Shown here piece after piece: positions 46,241 to 55,038 of a stretch of DNA of 64,000 bases (positions are counted from its first letter, which is position 1; the number at the start of each line of letters is the position of its first letter). The position numbers and the translations under genes were made by a program. The DNA is from Nitrospinota bacterium (GTDB lineage: Bacteria; JADFOP01), in NCBI GenBank assembly GCA_022562795.1, contig JADFOP010000003.1, positions 25,197-89,196 of the forward strand. Reading direction: 5' to 3'. The notes beneath the pieces were generated by a model. It saw only the letters and a list, made by a program, of their open reading frames with translations. It did not search any database and was not told where the DNA came from.

Positions 46241-47413
46241 ATGAACGAACTCGAGCAGACCGAAATCCTGGAACGCTCTCGGACTATGACACCCGATTTG
46301 GCATCCGTGTCATCCAGAGTAGCATCCCCATCGGAGTCGTATCAATTACCCATCGGCTCGACCATGACCGCGAAGGATTTGCTCATGGAGCCTGAAATTG
46401 GCGGCACCACAAAGCGGGGCGGGCGGAACGGAGCAAGCGTACGCGAAGATTGGATCGCCCTGGAGCAGGTCGTGGTGACCAGCCCCAAGATGAAGCAGGT
46501 ATTCAAGCTTGCCAGAACCCTCGGCCGTGCCGACCGGGCGACGGTGCTTATTACCGGCGAGACGGGCACTGGCAAAGAGGTGATAGCCAGGACCATTCAT
46601 CTTATGAGCCCCCGGCTCGACCAGCCCATGGTAGTGGTCAACTGCGGGGCCATCCCGAAGGAACTCATGGAGGCCGAGCTACTGGGCTACGCGAAGGGGG
46701 CCTTCACGGGGGCGGCCACGGGCGGCAACAAGGGCAAGGTGGAGTTGGCGCATAAGGGCACCCTCCTTTTAGATGAGATTGCCGAGCTGCCTCATGGAGC
46801 CCAGACTATCTTGTTGCGTATTCTGGACGGCCAGCCCTTCTACCCGGTGGGTTCCAACCGGGAGGTTAGAGCCGACGTACGGGTCATTGCCGCTACGAAC
46901 CGAGACCTTGAAGCCGCCGTGTCCGAAGGCTCCTTCCGCGAGGACCTTTTCTACCGGCTGAACGTGGCCCATATGCATCTGCCGCCGCTTAGGGAGCGGG
47001 CCGATGATATTTTGCCCCTGGCCAAAAGCTTCCTGAACGAGTTCAACCAGCTATACGGCAAGGCATTTCGGGAGATCACCCAGCAGGGGGCTGCTCGTCT
47101 GCTTTCATACCCCTGGAAGGGGAACGTCCGGGAGATAAAAAACGCCATCGAGCGGGTTGTGGTTTACGAAGATGACACAAAGGTAAGGGCCGAGCACTTA
47201 ACTTTTCTGGAACCCGGCCCGGCAGAAACGACCAACGGGGCCTCGGCATTCACTCTGCCGCGCGAGGGCGTTGATATTGAGAGCGTCTTCAGAAGCCTCA
47301 TCGTTCAGGCCCTCGATAGAACCGAAGACAATCAGTCAGAGGCCGCCCGCTTGCTGGGCATCTCGCTGCCCACGCTCCGATACCGAATGGCGAAATACGG
47401 TCTGAAAAACTAA
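46241..47413 (+). CDS. sigma-54-dependent transcriptional activator
   Basis: A 390-residue AAA+ activator with Walker A GETGTGKE (106-113), the sigma-54-contact loop GAFTGA (153-158), Walker B LLLDEI (175-180), and a C-terminal Fis-type HTH (about 360-385: NQSEAARLLGISLPTLRYRM). The N-terminal 75 residues have no recognisable GAF, PAS or receiver domain. The start is the ATG preceded by AAAGGAGG; 28 codons of open frame precede it. It sits inside the BMC operon and presumably activates a sigma-54 promoter there, though none is evident in the gaps. Confidence 0.93.
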   Translation: MNELEQTEILERSRTMTPDLASVSSRVASPSESYQLPIGSTMTAKDLLMEPEIGGTTKRGGRNGASVREDWIALEQVVVTSPKMKQVFKLARTLGRADRATVLITGETGTGKEVIARTIHLMSPRLDQPMVVVNCGAIPKELMEAELLGYAKGAFTGAATGGNKGKVELAHKGTLLLDEIAELPHGAQTILLRILDGQPFYPVGSNREVRADVRVIAATNRDLEAAVSEGSFREDLFYRLNVAHMHLPPLRERADDILPLAKSFLNEFNQLYGKAFREITQQGAARLLSYPWKGNVREIKNAIERVVVYEDDTKVRAEHLTFLEPGPAETTNGASAFTLPREGVDIESVFRSLIVQALDRTEDNQSEAARLLGISLPTLRYRMAKYGLKN

Positions 47414-47538
47414 GAGGGAGCAAGGGGTATGACGTGGTGCTCGGCAGTGGGGTGGCCTGAATATAAACCGATGGGTAGCAAGGAACGCCGGCCAATCTCG
47501 CCGGCAATTTCAAGGACCAATAGAGAGGAGGTAAAACC

Positions 47539-47844
<306 letters not shown>

Positions 47845-47852
47845 GGCAGCCC

Positions 47853-48152
47853 ATGCTTATCGGCCGCATTGTAGGCACGGTCGTGGCCACCCAGAAGGAG
47901 CCGCGACTTGAAGGCCTCAAGTTACAAGTGGTCAAGCGGGTGGAAATCGAAGGCAGCCTCTCGGAGACCTTCGTGGTGGCGGTCGACGCCGTGGGGGCAG
48001 GTCAAGGTGAAACAGTCCTCTACGCAACCGGCAGCGCCGCCCGCCAGACCCCCCTGACTGATGGACGACCCGTCGATGCGGTGGTCATGGCCATCGTCGA
48101 TACCTGGGACGTGGACGGACGGGTCGTCTATGACAAGCAGAAGGAAGGGTAA
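47853..48152 (+). CDS. BMC-P pentameric vertex protein (EutN/CcmL)
   Basis: A 99-residue EutN/CcmL protein (MLIGRIVGTVVATQKEPRLEG, then VAVDAVGAGQGETVLYATGSAARQT, then PVDAVVMAIVD) that caps shell vertices. It is the first of three BMC-P genes in this operon, closely packed between BMC-H and the aldehyde dehydrogenase. Confidence 0.93.
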   Translation: MLIGRIVGTVVATQKEPRLEGLKLQVVKRVEIEGSLSETFVVAVDAVGAGQGETVLYATGSAARQTPLTDGRPVDAVVMAIVDTWDVDGRVVYDKQKEG

Positions 48153-48163
48153 GGGAGATAGCC

Positions 48164-49594
48164 ATGCAGATGTCAGAGGCTCAGGTGGCCTCCATTGTTG
48201 AGAAGGTGCTTCAGAGGATGGAGAGCCCCCCTAGGGCCGAGCCCGCTCCTGCCTCGGCCGGAACGGAAGGCCCCGGAATTTTCGCCACCCTCGACGAGGC
48301 AGTCTCGGCTGCTGAGAAGTCCCAGCGGGACCTCGTGGCTCTCGGCCTCGCGGTTCGGGTAGCCATGGTGGAGTCGATCCGCCTGGTCTGCCTCGAGCAC
48401 CTCGAGAGCCTCGCCCGGATGGCCGTTGAGGAGACGGGATTCGGCCGCCTCGAGGACAAGGTAGTCAAGAACCGCCTTGTGACCGAGCTCACACCGGGGC
48501 CCGAGTTCTTAACAACTGAGGCGTTTAGCGACGACTCCGGCCTCACGATTCAGGAGCGGGCCCCATACGGGGTATTGAGCGCTATCACCCCTTCGACGAA
48601 CCCCTCTTCCACCATCATAAACAACGCAATCGCCATGGTATCGGCCGGCAACGCGGTCGTCTTCAACCCCCATCCGGGGGCGGTGGGCGTCTCGCTGCGA
48701 ACCATTGCGCTGATGAACGAGGCTGCCGTCTCGGCCGGAGGTCCCCCGACCTGCTTTACTTCCCCGGCAGAGCCATCGGTCGAGACGGCCCAGTCTCTCA
48801 TGCGCCACCCCAAGGTGGCCCTCAACGTGGTAACCGGCGGGCAGGCCGTCGTAGAGGAAGCCCGCCGGGCCGGAAAGCGGGTCATCGGCGCCGGGCCCGG
48901 CAACCCCCCCATCGTGGTGGACGAGACGGCGGAGATCGACCGGGCCGCCCGCGACATCGTGGCCGGGGCGAGCTTTGACAATAACGTCGTCTGCACAGAC
49001 GAGAAGGAACTCTTTGTCGTGGCCTCCGTGGCCGATGAGCTCAAGGACCGGATGAAGGCCCACGGAGCGTACGAGCTCAGCCCTCACCAGACCGAGCGGC
49101 TCTCTAGGCTCGTGATCGAGCGGGAGGCCCCGACGCGGCAGTCCTCGGCCATTAACCGGGCCTTGGTGGGCAAGGACGCCCAGGTGATCCTGAGCGAGAT
49201 CGGCGTGGATGCGCCCGAGACGGTGCGGCTTATTCTCTGCGAAACCGACCGGGACCACCCCTTCGTCTGGACTGAGCTCCTCATGCCCATCCTGCCCCTT
49301 GTGCGGGTGGAAGATGTGGAGGAGGCCATCGGCCTGGCCGTCCAGGCCGAACACGGCTTTGGCCACACGGCAGTGATTCACTCGACCAACGTGGGCGCCA
49401 TGGACAAGATGGCCAGGGATATCAAGACCGCCCTCTTCGTCAAGAACGGCCCGAGCTATGCCGGCCTAGGTGGGGGCGGGGCGGGATACACGAGCTTTAC
49501 CATCGCCACACAGACCGGCGAAGGGCTCACCACCCCCTACACCTTCACCCGCGAGCGTCGATGCACGCTTGTGGGTTCGTTTCGAATCGTATGA
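48164..49594 (+). CDS. CoA-acylating aldehyde dehydrogenase (EutE/PduP-like)
   Basis: A 476-residue enzyme oxidising an aldehyde to its acyl-CoA with NAD+. The catalytic Cys277 lies in SFDNNVVCTDEKE, and the NAD-binding and core motifs YGVLSAITPSTNPSSTIINNA and GAGPGNPPIVVDETA are intact. The N-terminus (about 1-20: SEAQVASIVEKVLQRME) is an amphipathic helix followed by a Pro/Ala-rich linker, typical of an encapsulation peptide. The stop overlaps the next BMC-T start. Its substrate aldehyde presumably comes from the class II aldolase. Confidence 0.95.
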   Translation: MQMSEAQVASIVEKVLQRMESPPRAEPAPASAGTEGPGIFATLDEAVSAAEKSQRDLVALGLAVRVAMVESIRLVCLEHLESLARMAVEETGFGRLEDKVVKNRLVTELTPGPEFLTTEAFSDDSGLTIQERAPYGVLSAITPSTNPSSTIINNAIAMVSAGNAVVFNPHPGAVGVSLRTIALMNEAAVSAGGPPTCFTSPAEPSVETAQSLMRHPKVALNVVTGGQAVVEEARRAGKRVIGAGPGNPPIVVDETAEIDRAARDIVAGASFDNNVVCTDEKELFVVASVADELKDRMKAHGAYELSPHQTERLSRLVIEREAPTRQSSAINRALVGKDAQVILSEIGVDAPETVRLILCETDRDHPFVWTELLMPILPLVRVEDVEEAIGLAVQAEHGFGHTAVIHSTNVGAMDKMARDIKTALFVKNGPSYAGLGGGGAGYTSFTIATQTGEGLTTPYTFTRERRCTLVGSFRIV

Positions 49595-50253
49595 CGCCCG
49601 CGCGCCCGACACCTCGACCCATCTACCCAGGCCAGGACTTCCGTCCTGTCCTGACGCGCCTGCCTGAGCCCTACCTGGTGGAGGAGTGGGCCGTGGCGGC
49701 CGTGGAGCTCAACCGGATCGCCCCTGGATTCACCGCGTGTGACGCCATGCTGAAGGCCGCTCCGGTAACGCTCATAGAGGCCGCGCCCCTCTGCCCGGGC
49801 AAGTACCTGATCATTGTCGGCGGCGAGGTGGCGAGCGTGGAGAGCGCGTACGAGGCGGGCCTCGCCGTTGGCGGGACGGCCGTCATCGATCGGCTCCTGC
49901 TCGCCAAGGCCGATCGGCAGGTCTTTCCGGCCCTCGTGGGCGAGTCCAAACGGTCGGTGACCTTCACCGAGGGCGACAGCTTGGGGGTCATTGAGACCTG
50001 CTCGGCCGCCTCGGCCATCCTCGCCGCCGACGCCGCCTGCAAGGCCGCCGGAGTGCGTCTCTACGAATGCCACATCGCCCAGGGCCTCGGCGGAAAGGGC
50101 TATCTTTACTTCTTCGGAGAGCTCAGTGCCGTGGAGGCGAGCGTGGAAGCAGGAGGGGCCATCGTATCACCGGATGGACTCCTCGTCGGCACCGAGGTCA
50201 TACCCGACCCGGATGCAATTCTCGTTGAGCGTCTTATGAGAGAGGTTCCCTAA
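49591..50253 (+). CDS. tandem-domain BMC shell protein (BMC-T), second copy
   Basis: A 220-residue BMC-T with two BMC domains: about 35-105 (AAVELNRIAPGFTACDAMLKAAPV) and 128-200 (SLGVIETCSAASAILAADAACKAAGV). The ATGA overlap with the aldehyde dehydrogenase stop favours this start over the longer frame beginning at 49561. It differs clearly from the BMC-T at 45.5 kb, so the two probably form different trimer types. Confidence 0.9.
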   Translation: MTPARPTPRPIYPGQDFRPVLTRLPEPYLVEEWAVAAVELNRIAPGFTACDAMLKAAPVTLIEAAPLCPGKYLIIVGGEVASVESAYEAGLAVGGTAVIDRLLLAKADRQVFPALVGESKRSVTFTEGDSLGVIETCSAASAILAADAACKAAGVRLYECHIAQGLGGKGYLYFFGELSAVEASVEAGGAIVSPDGLLVGTEVIPDPDAILVERLMREVP

Positions 50254-50256
50254 GCG

Positions 50257-50613
50257 ATGTTCCTCGCTGATGTTCTCGGCAGAGTCGTGGCCACCCGCCG
50301 ATACGATAAAACTATAGGCTACCGGCTACTTTGGGTTCAGCCTTTGGACCACCACGGGGAGGCGGCAGGCCAGCCCGAGGTGGCACTCGACACCGTCTTG
50401 AGCGGAAGCGGCGACCGGGTCATCTGCGTAATCGGTCGGGAGGCCTCCATGGCCATGGACCTCCCCGGCCGGTTCAGCCCCGTGGACCTGGCTATTGTTG
50501 GTATCGTCGACCGGGTAGACGTGGATAATGGTGAGCCGGACAACGGGAATGCCAACGGTAATTCCAATGGACATGCCAACGGTAATTCCAATGGGAATGC
50601 CAATGGGCATTAA
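50257..50613 (+). CDS. BMC-P vertex protein with Asn/Gly-rich repeat tail
   Basis: A 118-residue EutN/CcmL protein. Residues 1-90 are the pentamer domain (MFLADVLGRVVATRRYDKTIG, then VDLAIVGIVDRVDVD). The C-terminal tail of about 25 residues is a run of NG-x-[AS] units (NGNANGNSNGHANGNSNG), encoded by 24-bp tandem DNA repeats. Such a tail is unusual for this family and may be surface exposed at the vertices. Its neighbours on both sides are shell genes. Confidence 0.9.
   Translation: MFLADVLGRVVATRRYDKTIGYRLLWVQPLDHHGEAAGQPEVALDTVLSGSGDRVICVIGREASMAMDLPGRFSPVDLAIVGIVDRVDVDNGEPDNGNANGNSNGHANGNSNGNANGH
50551..50610. repeat. 24-bp coding tandem repeat in the BMC-P gene
   Basis: Copies at 50551-50574 and 50575-50598 differ at only two positions and a 12-bp partial copy follows. 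The unit encodes NANGNSNG-type residues. Repeats like this change length by slippage without breaking the frame. Confidence 0.85.
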
Positions 50614-50637
50614 TCGAGGAAGAGGGTTCTCAAGCTG

Positions 50638-50910
50638 ATGCTCCTCGCTCAGGTAGTCGGTACGGTGAACTCAACGGTCAAGCAACCTGCATTGATCGGA
50701 CACACCGTTCTTTGCGTGGAGCCCCGCGACGAGGCCTGGCAGTCGACGGGAGAACCCTCCTTCCTCGCGATCGATTTCGCACTGGCCGGGGTGGGCGACC
50801 GGGTGCTGGTGGTGCGCGAGGGCGGGGCGAGCCGTCTCACCATGGGGGTGGAAGACGCCCCCGTCCACGCCGTCGTCGTAGGCATCGTGGATGCCGTCGA
50901 AGGGAGATAG
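50638..50910 (+). CDS. BMC-P vertex protein, third copy
   Basis: A 90-residue EutN/CcmL protein (MLLAQVVGTVNSTVKQPALIG, then IDFALAGVGDRVLVVREGGASR, then PVHAVVVGIVDAVEGR), near the minimal length of the family and without the repeat tail of its upstream neighbour. Three distinct BMC-P genes in one operon imply at least three vertex types or mixed pentamers. Confidence 0.92.
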   Translation: MLLAQVVGTVNSTVKQPALIGHTVLCVEPRDEAWQSTGEPSFLAIDFALAGVGDRVLVVREGGASRLTMGVEDAPVHAVVVGIVDAVEGR

Positions 50911-50917
50911 TGAGGTT

Positions 50918-51724
50918 ATGGGAATGGCCATCGCCGCACCCTGGCAGACCGAGAAAATGCTCCGAGAGGAAATGTGCCGCATAGGACGGCTCATCTATGA
51001 GCGGGGCTTCATCGCCGCCACCGACGGCAACCTCTCGGTGCGTCTCGACGACGAACGGGTCCTCTGCACTCCGTCTGGCCTCTGCAAGGGATTTCTCGAG
51101 CCGTCAGACCTGGTGGTGGTGGACTTTGATTTGAAGCTGCTGAAGGGGGTCGGTCAGGCTAGCACTGAGATACTTATGCACTTGGGGGCATACCGGGCCC
51201 GGCCCGAAGTTCGCGCCGTCATTCACGCTCACCCGCCCACGGCGATCGCCTTCTCCATCGGGGGGCGGTCTGAGGCTCTTGCCGGGGCTTTCTTGCCGGA
51301 GGTCGTCTACACCCTTGGGGCCATCCCGACGGCCCGCTACGCGACCCCCGGCACGGCTGATGTCCCGGCGAGCCTCGAGCCCTACTGGGCCAAGTGCGAC
51401 GCCATCATCCTCGACCGACACGGCTCCATCACGGTGGGAGAGACCCTGTTGGAGGCCTACCTGAAGCTCGACAAGGTGGAGCACGCCGCCAAGGTGACCT
51501 TCATGGCTACGCTGCTGGGAACGCCCCGGCCCCTTCCGGCCAAGGAGGTTGAAAAGCTCGCCCTTCAGGGAGCGGCCAGGGGCTACCCGACCGAGTGCTC
51601 GGCCTGCGCCGACGGCGGGGTCTGCGATCGGGAGGCGCCCGAGGGTGATCGCGGCCTATCCGATGCGGTCGAGGAGTCTATCGTCGAAGAGGTGCTTCGG
51701 GCTGTCCGGAAGGCGGCAGGGTAA
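50918..51724 (+). CDS. class II aldolase with C-terminal encapsulation peptide
   Basis: A 268-residue zinc aldolase of the fuculose/rhamnulose-phosphate type. Phosphate-binding loop TDGNLSVR, catalytic Glu84, zinc ligands His103, His105 (VIHAHPP) and His168 (LDRHGS). The C-terminus has a Cys-containing linker (Cys227, Cys230, Cys236) and then an amphipathic helix (about 246-266: LSDAVEESIVEEVLRAVRKA) that looks like a cargo-targeting peptide. GAGG lies near the chosen ATG; the frame opens 9 codons earlier within the BMC-P gene. It would generate an aldehyde for the neighbouring dehydrogenase. Confidence 0.92.
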   Translation: MGMAIAAPWQTEKMLREEMCRIGRLIYERGFIAATDGNLSVRLDDERVLCTPSGLCKGFLEPSDLVVVDFDLKLLKGVGQASTEILMHLGAYRARPEVRAVIHAHPPTAIAFSIGGRSEALAGAFLPEVVYTLGAIPTARYATPGTADVPASLEPYWAKCDAIILDRHGSITVGETLLEAYLKLDKVEHAAKVTFMATLLGTPRPLPAKEVEKLALQGAARGYPTECSACADGGVCDREAPEGDRGLSDAVEESIVEEVLRAVRKAAG

Positions 51725-51775
51725 AGGCGACGAACTCTACCCCCTCCGCCCAGGATACCTGAGGGCCGTGCTTGC

Positions 51776-54700
51776 CTATCCCCCCTCCTCCATTAGCTTG
51801 ACGACCTGGCCCTCCAGGACCGATTCACCCCGTTGATTCACGATCTCAATAGAGAGCGGCACGATGGGAGGCCCCTGGCCTTTCTTCGAGCGGCGAATGT
51901 CTGACGGCTCAGGAGCAGTCACTGTCACGGTGAGGTCGTCGCCCGCCTCGATGGGGGCACCGAAGGCCGAGACCTCGGCGCTTAGAAGGAGGTGGCCCGG
52001 TGCGCTCTCGGCTGAGGCCATGGCCATGGTTCCGATAGCGAGCAGGGCGCTCAGCTGGTGCAGGTCGAGCGCCCCGAAGAGGGCTCTGGTCGCACGGACG
52101 ATCTCGTCGGTGATGGGTTTGGTTATGCTTTGGACGCGGGGGCTTGCCGGGTTGGTGAAGTCGTGAATGACGTCGGGCACTGATGGGGCGACGTCGTCGG
52201 CCCACGCCCTCACCCAGGGAAGCTCCGCTGGGGCCGGGACAACCGGCTCTGGGCGGGCCTGGCGCCGGATGGTCGTCTCGCCCTCGCATACCACCGTCCC
52301 CGCCTGGTTGAGGGCCTTTAGAGCCAGGCGGGCTCGGCCGTCGTCGGAGACCTCCTCGACGTAGGCCACGGAGGTCAGCGTGTCGTCGAAAGCCACCGGG
52401 GCGCGGAAGCGCACCGTTAGGGTTTCTTCCGTATCTCCGGGCAGCAGCCGCCCCAGGCTCGCGAGCATAAGAGAGGTGGTGAGCAGCCCGTGGGCCACGA
52501 GCCCGCCGAAGCGGGAGGCATCGGCGTAGGCCTTATCGAGATGGTAGCGGTTCCGGTCGCCCGAGGTCTTTGCGAAGGTCTGAACCATCCATTCCCTAAC
52601 CGGGGTTGCGTAGCCGACCAGTGTCTGGCCGGGGAAGACGGCTGTGCCCAGCTGCTCCGTGCCGCCGGGCCTCAGGGCGAGCAGGAGCCGCTCGCGGGCG
52701 GTGACGTAGCGCTCGGCCTCATCGTCGGTGAGGTGGTCGGCCTTGAAAGCCCTCTCAAGCTGGCCGTAGTATATACGCGCCGTGGCGGCGTCCACGAGCT
52801 CAGGCTGGTTGGTCACCGGGTCGTTGTAGGCCACCGCCCCGAGCTTCCGCTCCTGGTCGGCCGTGGCGTATAGCTCGAGTATCTCCAGCGCCCTCTCGAC
52901 CGAGTTGGTCCACCGGGAAAGGAACGCGGCCCCTTCAGGGGTTGAGAGGTCCTCCGGGGGGGTCCCGGCCCTGGGCGGGTTCATGATGGCGGCCACGGCG
53001 TCGGCCTGCTCAGGGGTGACGAGCTTGCCGTGAAAGCCGAGGTTGGCAACGAAAGAAGCCTCGTCCTCGACCTTTTCCGGCTCACTCGGCCCGTCGATTG
53101 CGTCGATGTCGGCCTGTGCAGTGGCGGCGACCAGCGCCGAGTGGTAATAGAGGTAGCCCTTGGTTGCGGGGTCAGCGAGGTCCTCTTTAGGCATGTCTTG
53201 GGCGAGATCGAGGATGAGCCACATCATGCGGCGGCTCGCCTCTGCGATGGCCTCTGAGTCCCGCTCCACGCTTTCGGGCTTCGTAAGCCTCACCCCTAGG
53301 GCCAGGGCGCCCACCTCCAGGCCCACCTCGCGCTCGGCTTCGGTAAGCAGCCCTGCGGCCTCGCGGACCGTGGCGACATCGTCCACCTCAGGGAGGACGA
53401 TGCCGTGGATGGTCTCGCCGAGGGCTCCAAGGAGGCTGGCCAGCCCGGATGCGGCCCCCTCGCCGCGTAGGTCGGCCTGGCAGGCTACCACCTTTCCTCC
53501 TCCCTCCGATTTCAAGGCCTCGGCCAAAGCCTCGTGGGTGGCTTCTTGTCCGGGCGCGAGGAGCCCATCGACGTCGCAGATGATCATGTCGGCCCTAGAA
53601 GCTACGGCCACTCGGACGGATTCGAGGTCGTCGCCTTTGGCTTCGACCACCGAGCGGGCGAGGACGACGGGCCGGGGGATGAAGACGGTGGGGGGCAAGA
53701 TGGGCCGGGCCTCTGCGGCAAGCCGCTTGAGCTCCTCGAGGTCGAAGGGCTCGATGGGCTCGTATTCCAGCCGCCTTCGGACCGGCGACGGGAAGTGCGA
53801 GGCGTGTCGGGCGATGCCTTCGATGTGGGCCGGATGGACGCTCCATTTGCGGTGGATGCCGATGGAGATGGCCTTAGTGGTGTCCTGCTCCGTATCGTCA
53901 GCGTTGAGCTTTACCGTGATACCCGTGCCGGCGACCTTCCCGGTTGCGCGGGCCGCCTCGACGATGGTCAGCAGCGGGAAGCGCATGTAGGTGTACTGCT
54001 GCTGCTGGACGATGCTTCGGCCCCCCGTGGCCGCCGTGTAGTCGACGACACCCAGGTTTATCTCCTCAACTTCGGGCGCCGCGGCGAGTATCTGGCGGGC
54101 CTGGAGAATGGCCCCCGGCAGCTCGGTAAGGACGAAGACCTTGTGGCGAGCGGGCCGCCAGCCCCGCTCGGCCTGGATGGCTCTGAGTATTCTGACTGCC
54201 ACGAGCACGTCGTCCGCATCCTTGACCTTCGGCAGATAGATGCCGTCGATTAAGTCCCCCACCTCCCGGATCACATGGATGTAGTCGCCTGCCGACCAAC
54301 TCGTCCGAAGGTTGTTGGGCCTCACAAGGATCATCTGGTCGGGGGGAAGGCGGAGGTCTGGCTTGAGGGCGAGGCCGCCTTCGGTTGGCTCGAAGGCTTC
54401 GGCCAGCTGGTCGGCCCGGCCCTCGGGCATGGCGTGCTCCTGGAGGAAGGCTACGTCCTCAGGGGTCAAGACCTGGCCGCGGAAGGCCCTAATCAGCAGT
54501 GCGATGACCGGGCGGGCGATCTCCTTGCGGGTGGTCGCTACGGCATCTTCGATGTCTAGCAGAAGAATGTGAGCATCCGATTGGGCCGCCTTGTGCAAGA
54601 AGTACCAGTTGTCGCCTGGGAAGACGTGCTCGATGGTCCGGGGGCGGAGCTCCCAGCTCAAACGATCTATGACCGCCTCTCGGCTCGCCTTAGGGTCGAG

Positions 54701-54799
54701 GGCCTGCAAGGCCTCCAACCGCTCGGCGACCTCTGCCTCAGCTTCGGCGTCGTGGCCACCGTACGCCTCAACAATCTCGCTCCAGGCTTGATCCGTCAT
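51776..54799 (-). CDS. CitE-CitE-MaoC-hotdog fusion protein (malyl-CoA lyase/hydratase-like)
   Basis: A 1007-residue four-domain protein. Domain 1 (about 55-360) is a HpcH/HpaI-CitE lyase (LLLDIEDAV, VRPNNLRTSW, INLGVVDYTAATGG, then KWSVHPAHIEGIARHA). Domain 2 (about 375-650) is a second, more degenerate CitE unit (MIICDVDGLLAPGQE, GIVLPEVDDVATV, GFHGKLVTPEQAD). Domain 3 (about 690-860) is a MaoC (R)-hydratase with the motif SGDRNRYHLDKAYADASRFGG and AHGLL. Domain 4 (about 870-1007) is another hotdog fold without the motif. It suggests coupled malyl/methylmalyl-CoA cleavage and enoyl-CoA hydration. The start has AAGGA upstream; 104 longer-frame codons look non-coding. It converges on the BMC operon. 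Confidence 0.83.
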   Translation of the reverse strand: MTDQAWSEIVEAYGGHDAEAEAEVAERLEALQALDPKASREAVIDRLSWELRPRTIEHVFPGDNWYFLHKAAQSDAHILLLDIEDAVATTRKEIARPVIALLIRAFRGQVLTPEDVAFLQEHAMPEGRADQLAEAFEPTEGGLALKPDLRLPPDQMILVRPNNLRTSWSAGDYIHVIREVGDLIDGIYLPKVKDADDVLVAVRILRAIQAERGWRPARHKVFVLTELPGAILQARQILAAAPEVEEINLGVVDYTAATGGRSIVQQQQYTYMRFPLLTIVEAARATGKVAGTGITVKLNADDTEQDTTKAISIGIHRKWSVHPAHIEGIARHASHFPSPVRRRLEYEPIEPFDLEELKRLAAEARPILPPTVFIPRPVVLARSVVEAKGDDLESVRVAVASRADMIICDVDGLLAPGQEATHEALAEALKSEGGGKVVACQADLRGEGAASGLASLLGALGETIHGIVLPEVDDVATVREAAGLLTEAEREVGLEVGALALGVRLTKPESVERDSEAIAEASRRMMWLILDLAQDMPKEDLADPATKGYLYYHSALVAATAQADIDAIDGPSEPEKVEDEASFVANLGFHGKLVTPEQADAVAAIMNPPRAGTPPEDLSTPEGAAFLSRWTNSVERALEILELYATADQERKLGAVAYNDPVTNQPELVDAATARIYYGQLERAFKADHLTDDEAERYVTARERLLLALRPGGTEQLGTAVFPGQTLVGYATPVREWMVQTFAKTSGDRNRYHLDKAYADASRFGGLVAHGLLTTSLMLASLGRLLPGDTEETLTVRFRAPVAFDDTLTSVAYVEEVSDDGRARLALKALNQAGTVVCEGETTIRRQARPEPVVPAPAELPWVRAWADDVAPSVPDVIHDFTNPASPRVQSITKPITDEIVRATRALFGALDLHQLSALLAIGTMAMASAESAPGHLLLSAEVSAFGAPIEAGDDLTVTVTAPEPSDIRRSKKGQGPPIVPLSIEIVNQRGESVLEGQVVKLMEEGG

Positions 54800-55038
54800 C
54801 ACAGTTCCTTCGGGTAACACGTCATGGGGATACCCAATCGGCCTGTGCCGTCGTGCGCTACGCTCGGTGAAAAGGTCTCGAAGCGGTGACGCGGTTGCCC
54901 CGGCTTTACTGTAACCGAGGTTTTCAGGTGGTTGACCCAAATTATAACCCGAATCCGAGGCGCTTTCAAGCGCTAGAGCCTTGACGGACCCCCAAGGCGT
55001 CCGTATAGTGGGCCTTTGCCACATCGAGGAGGTCGTGC

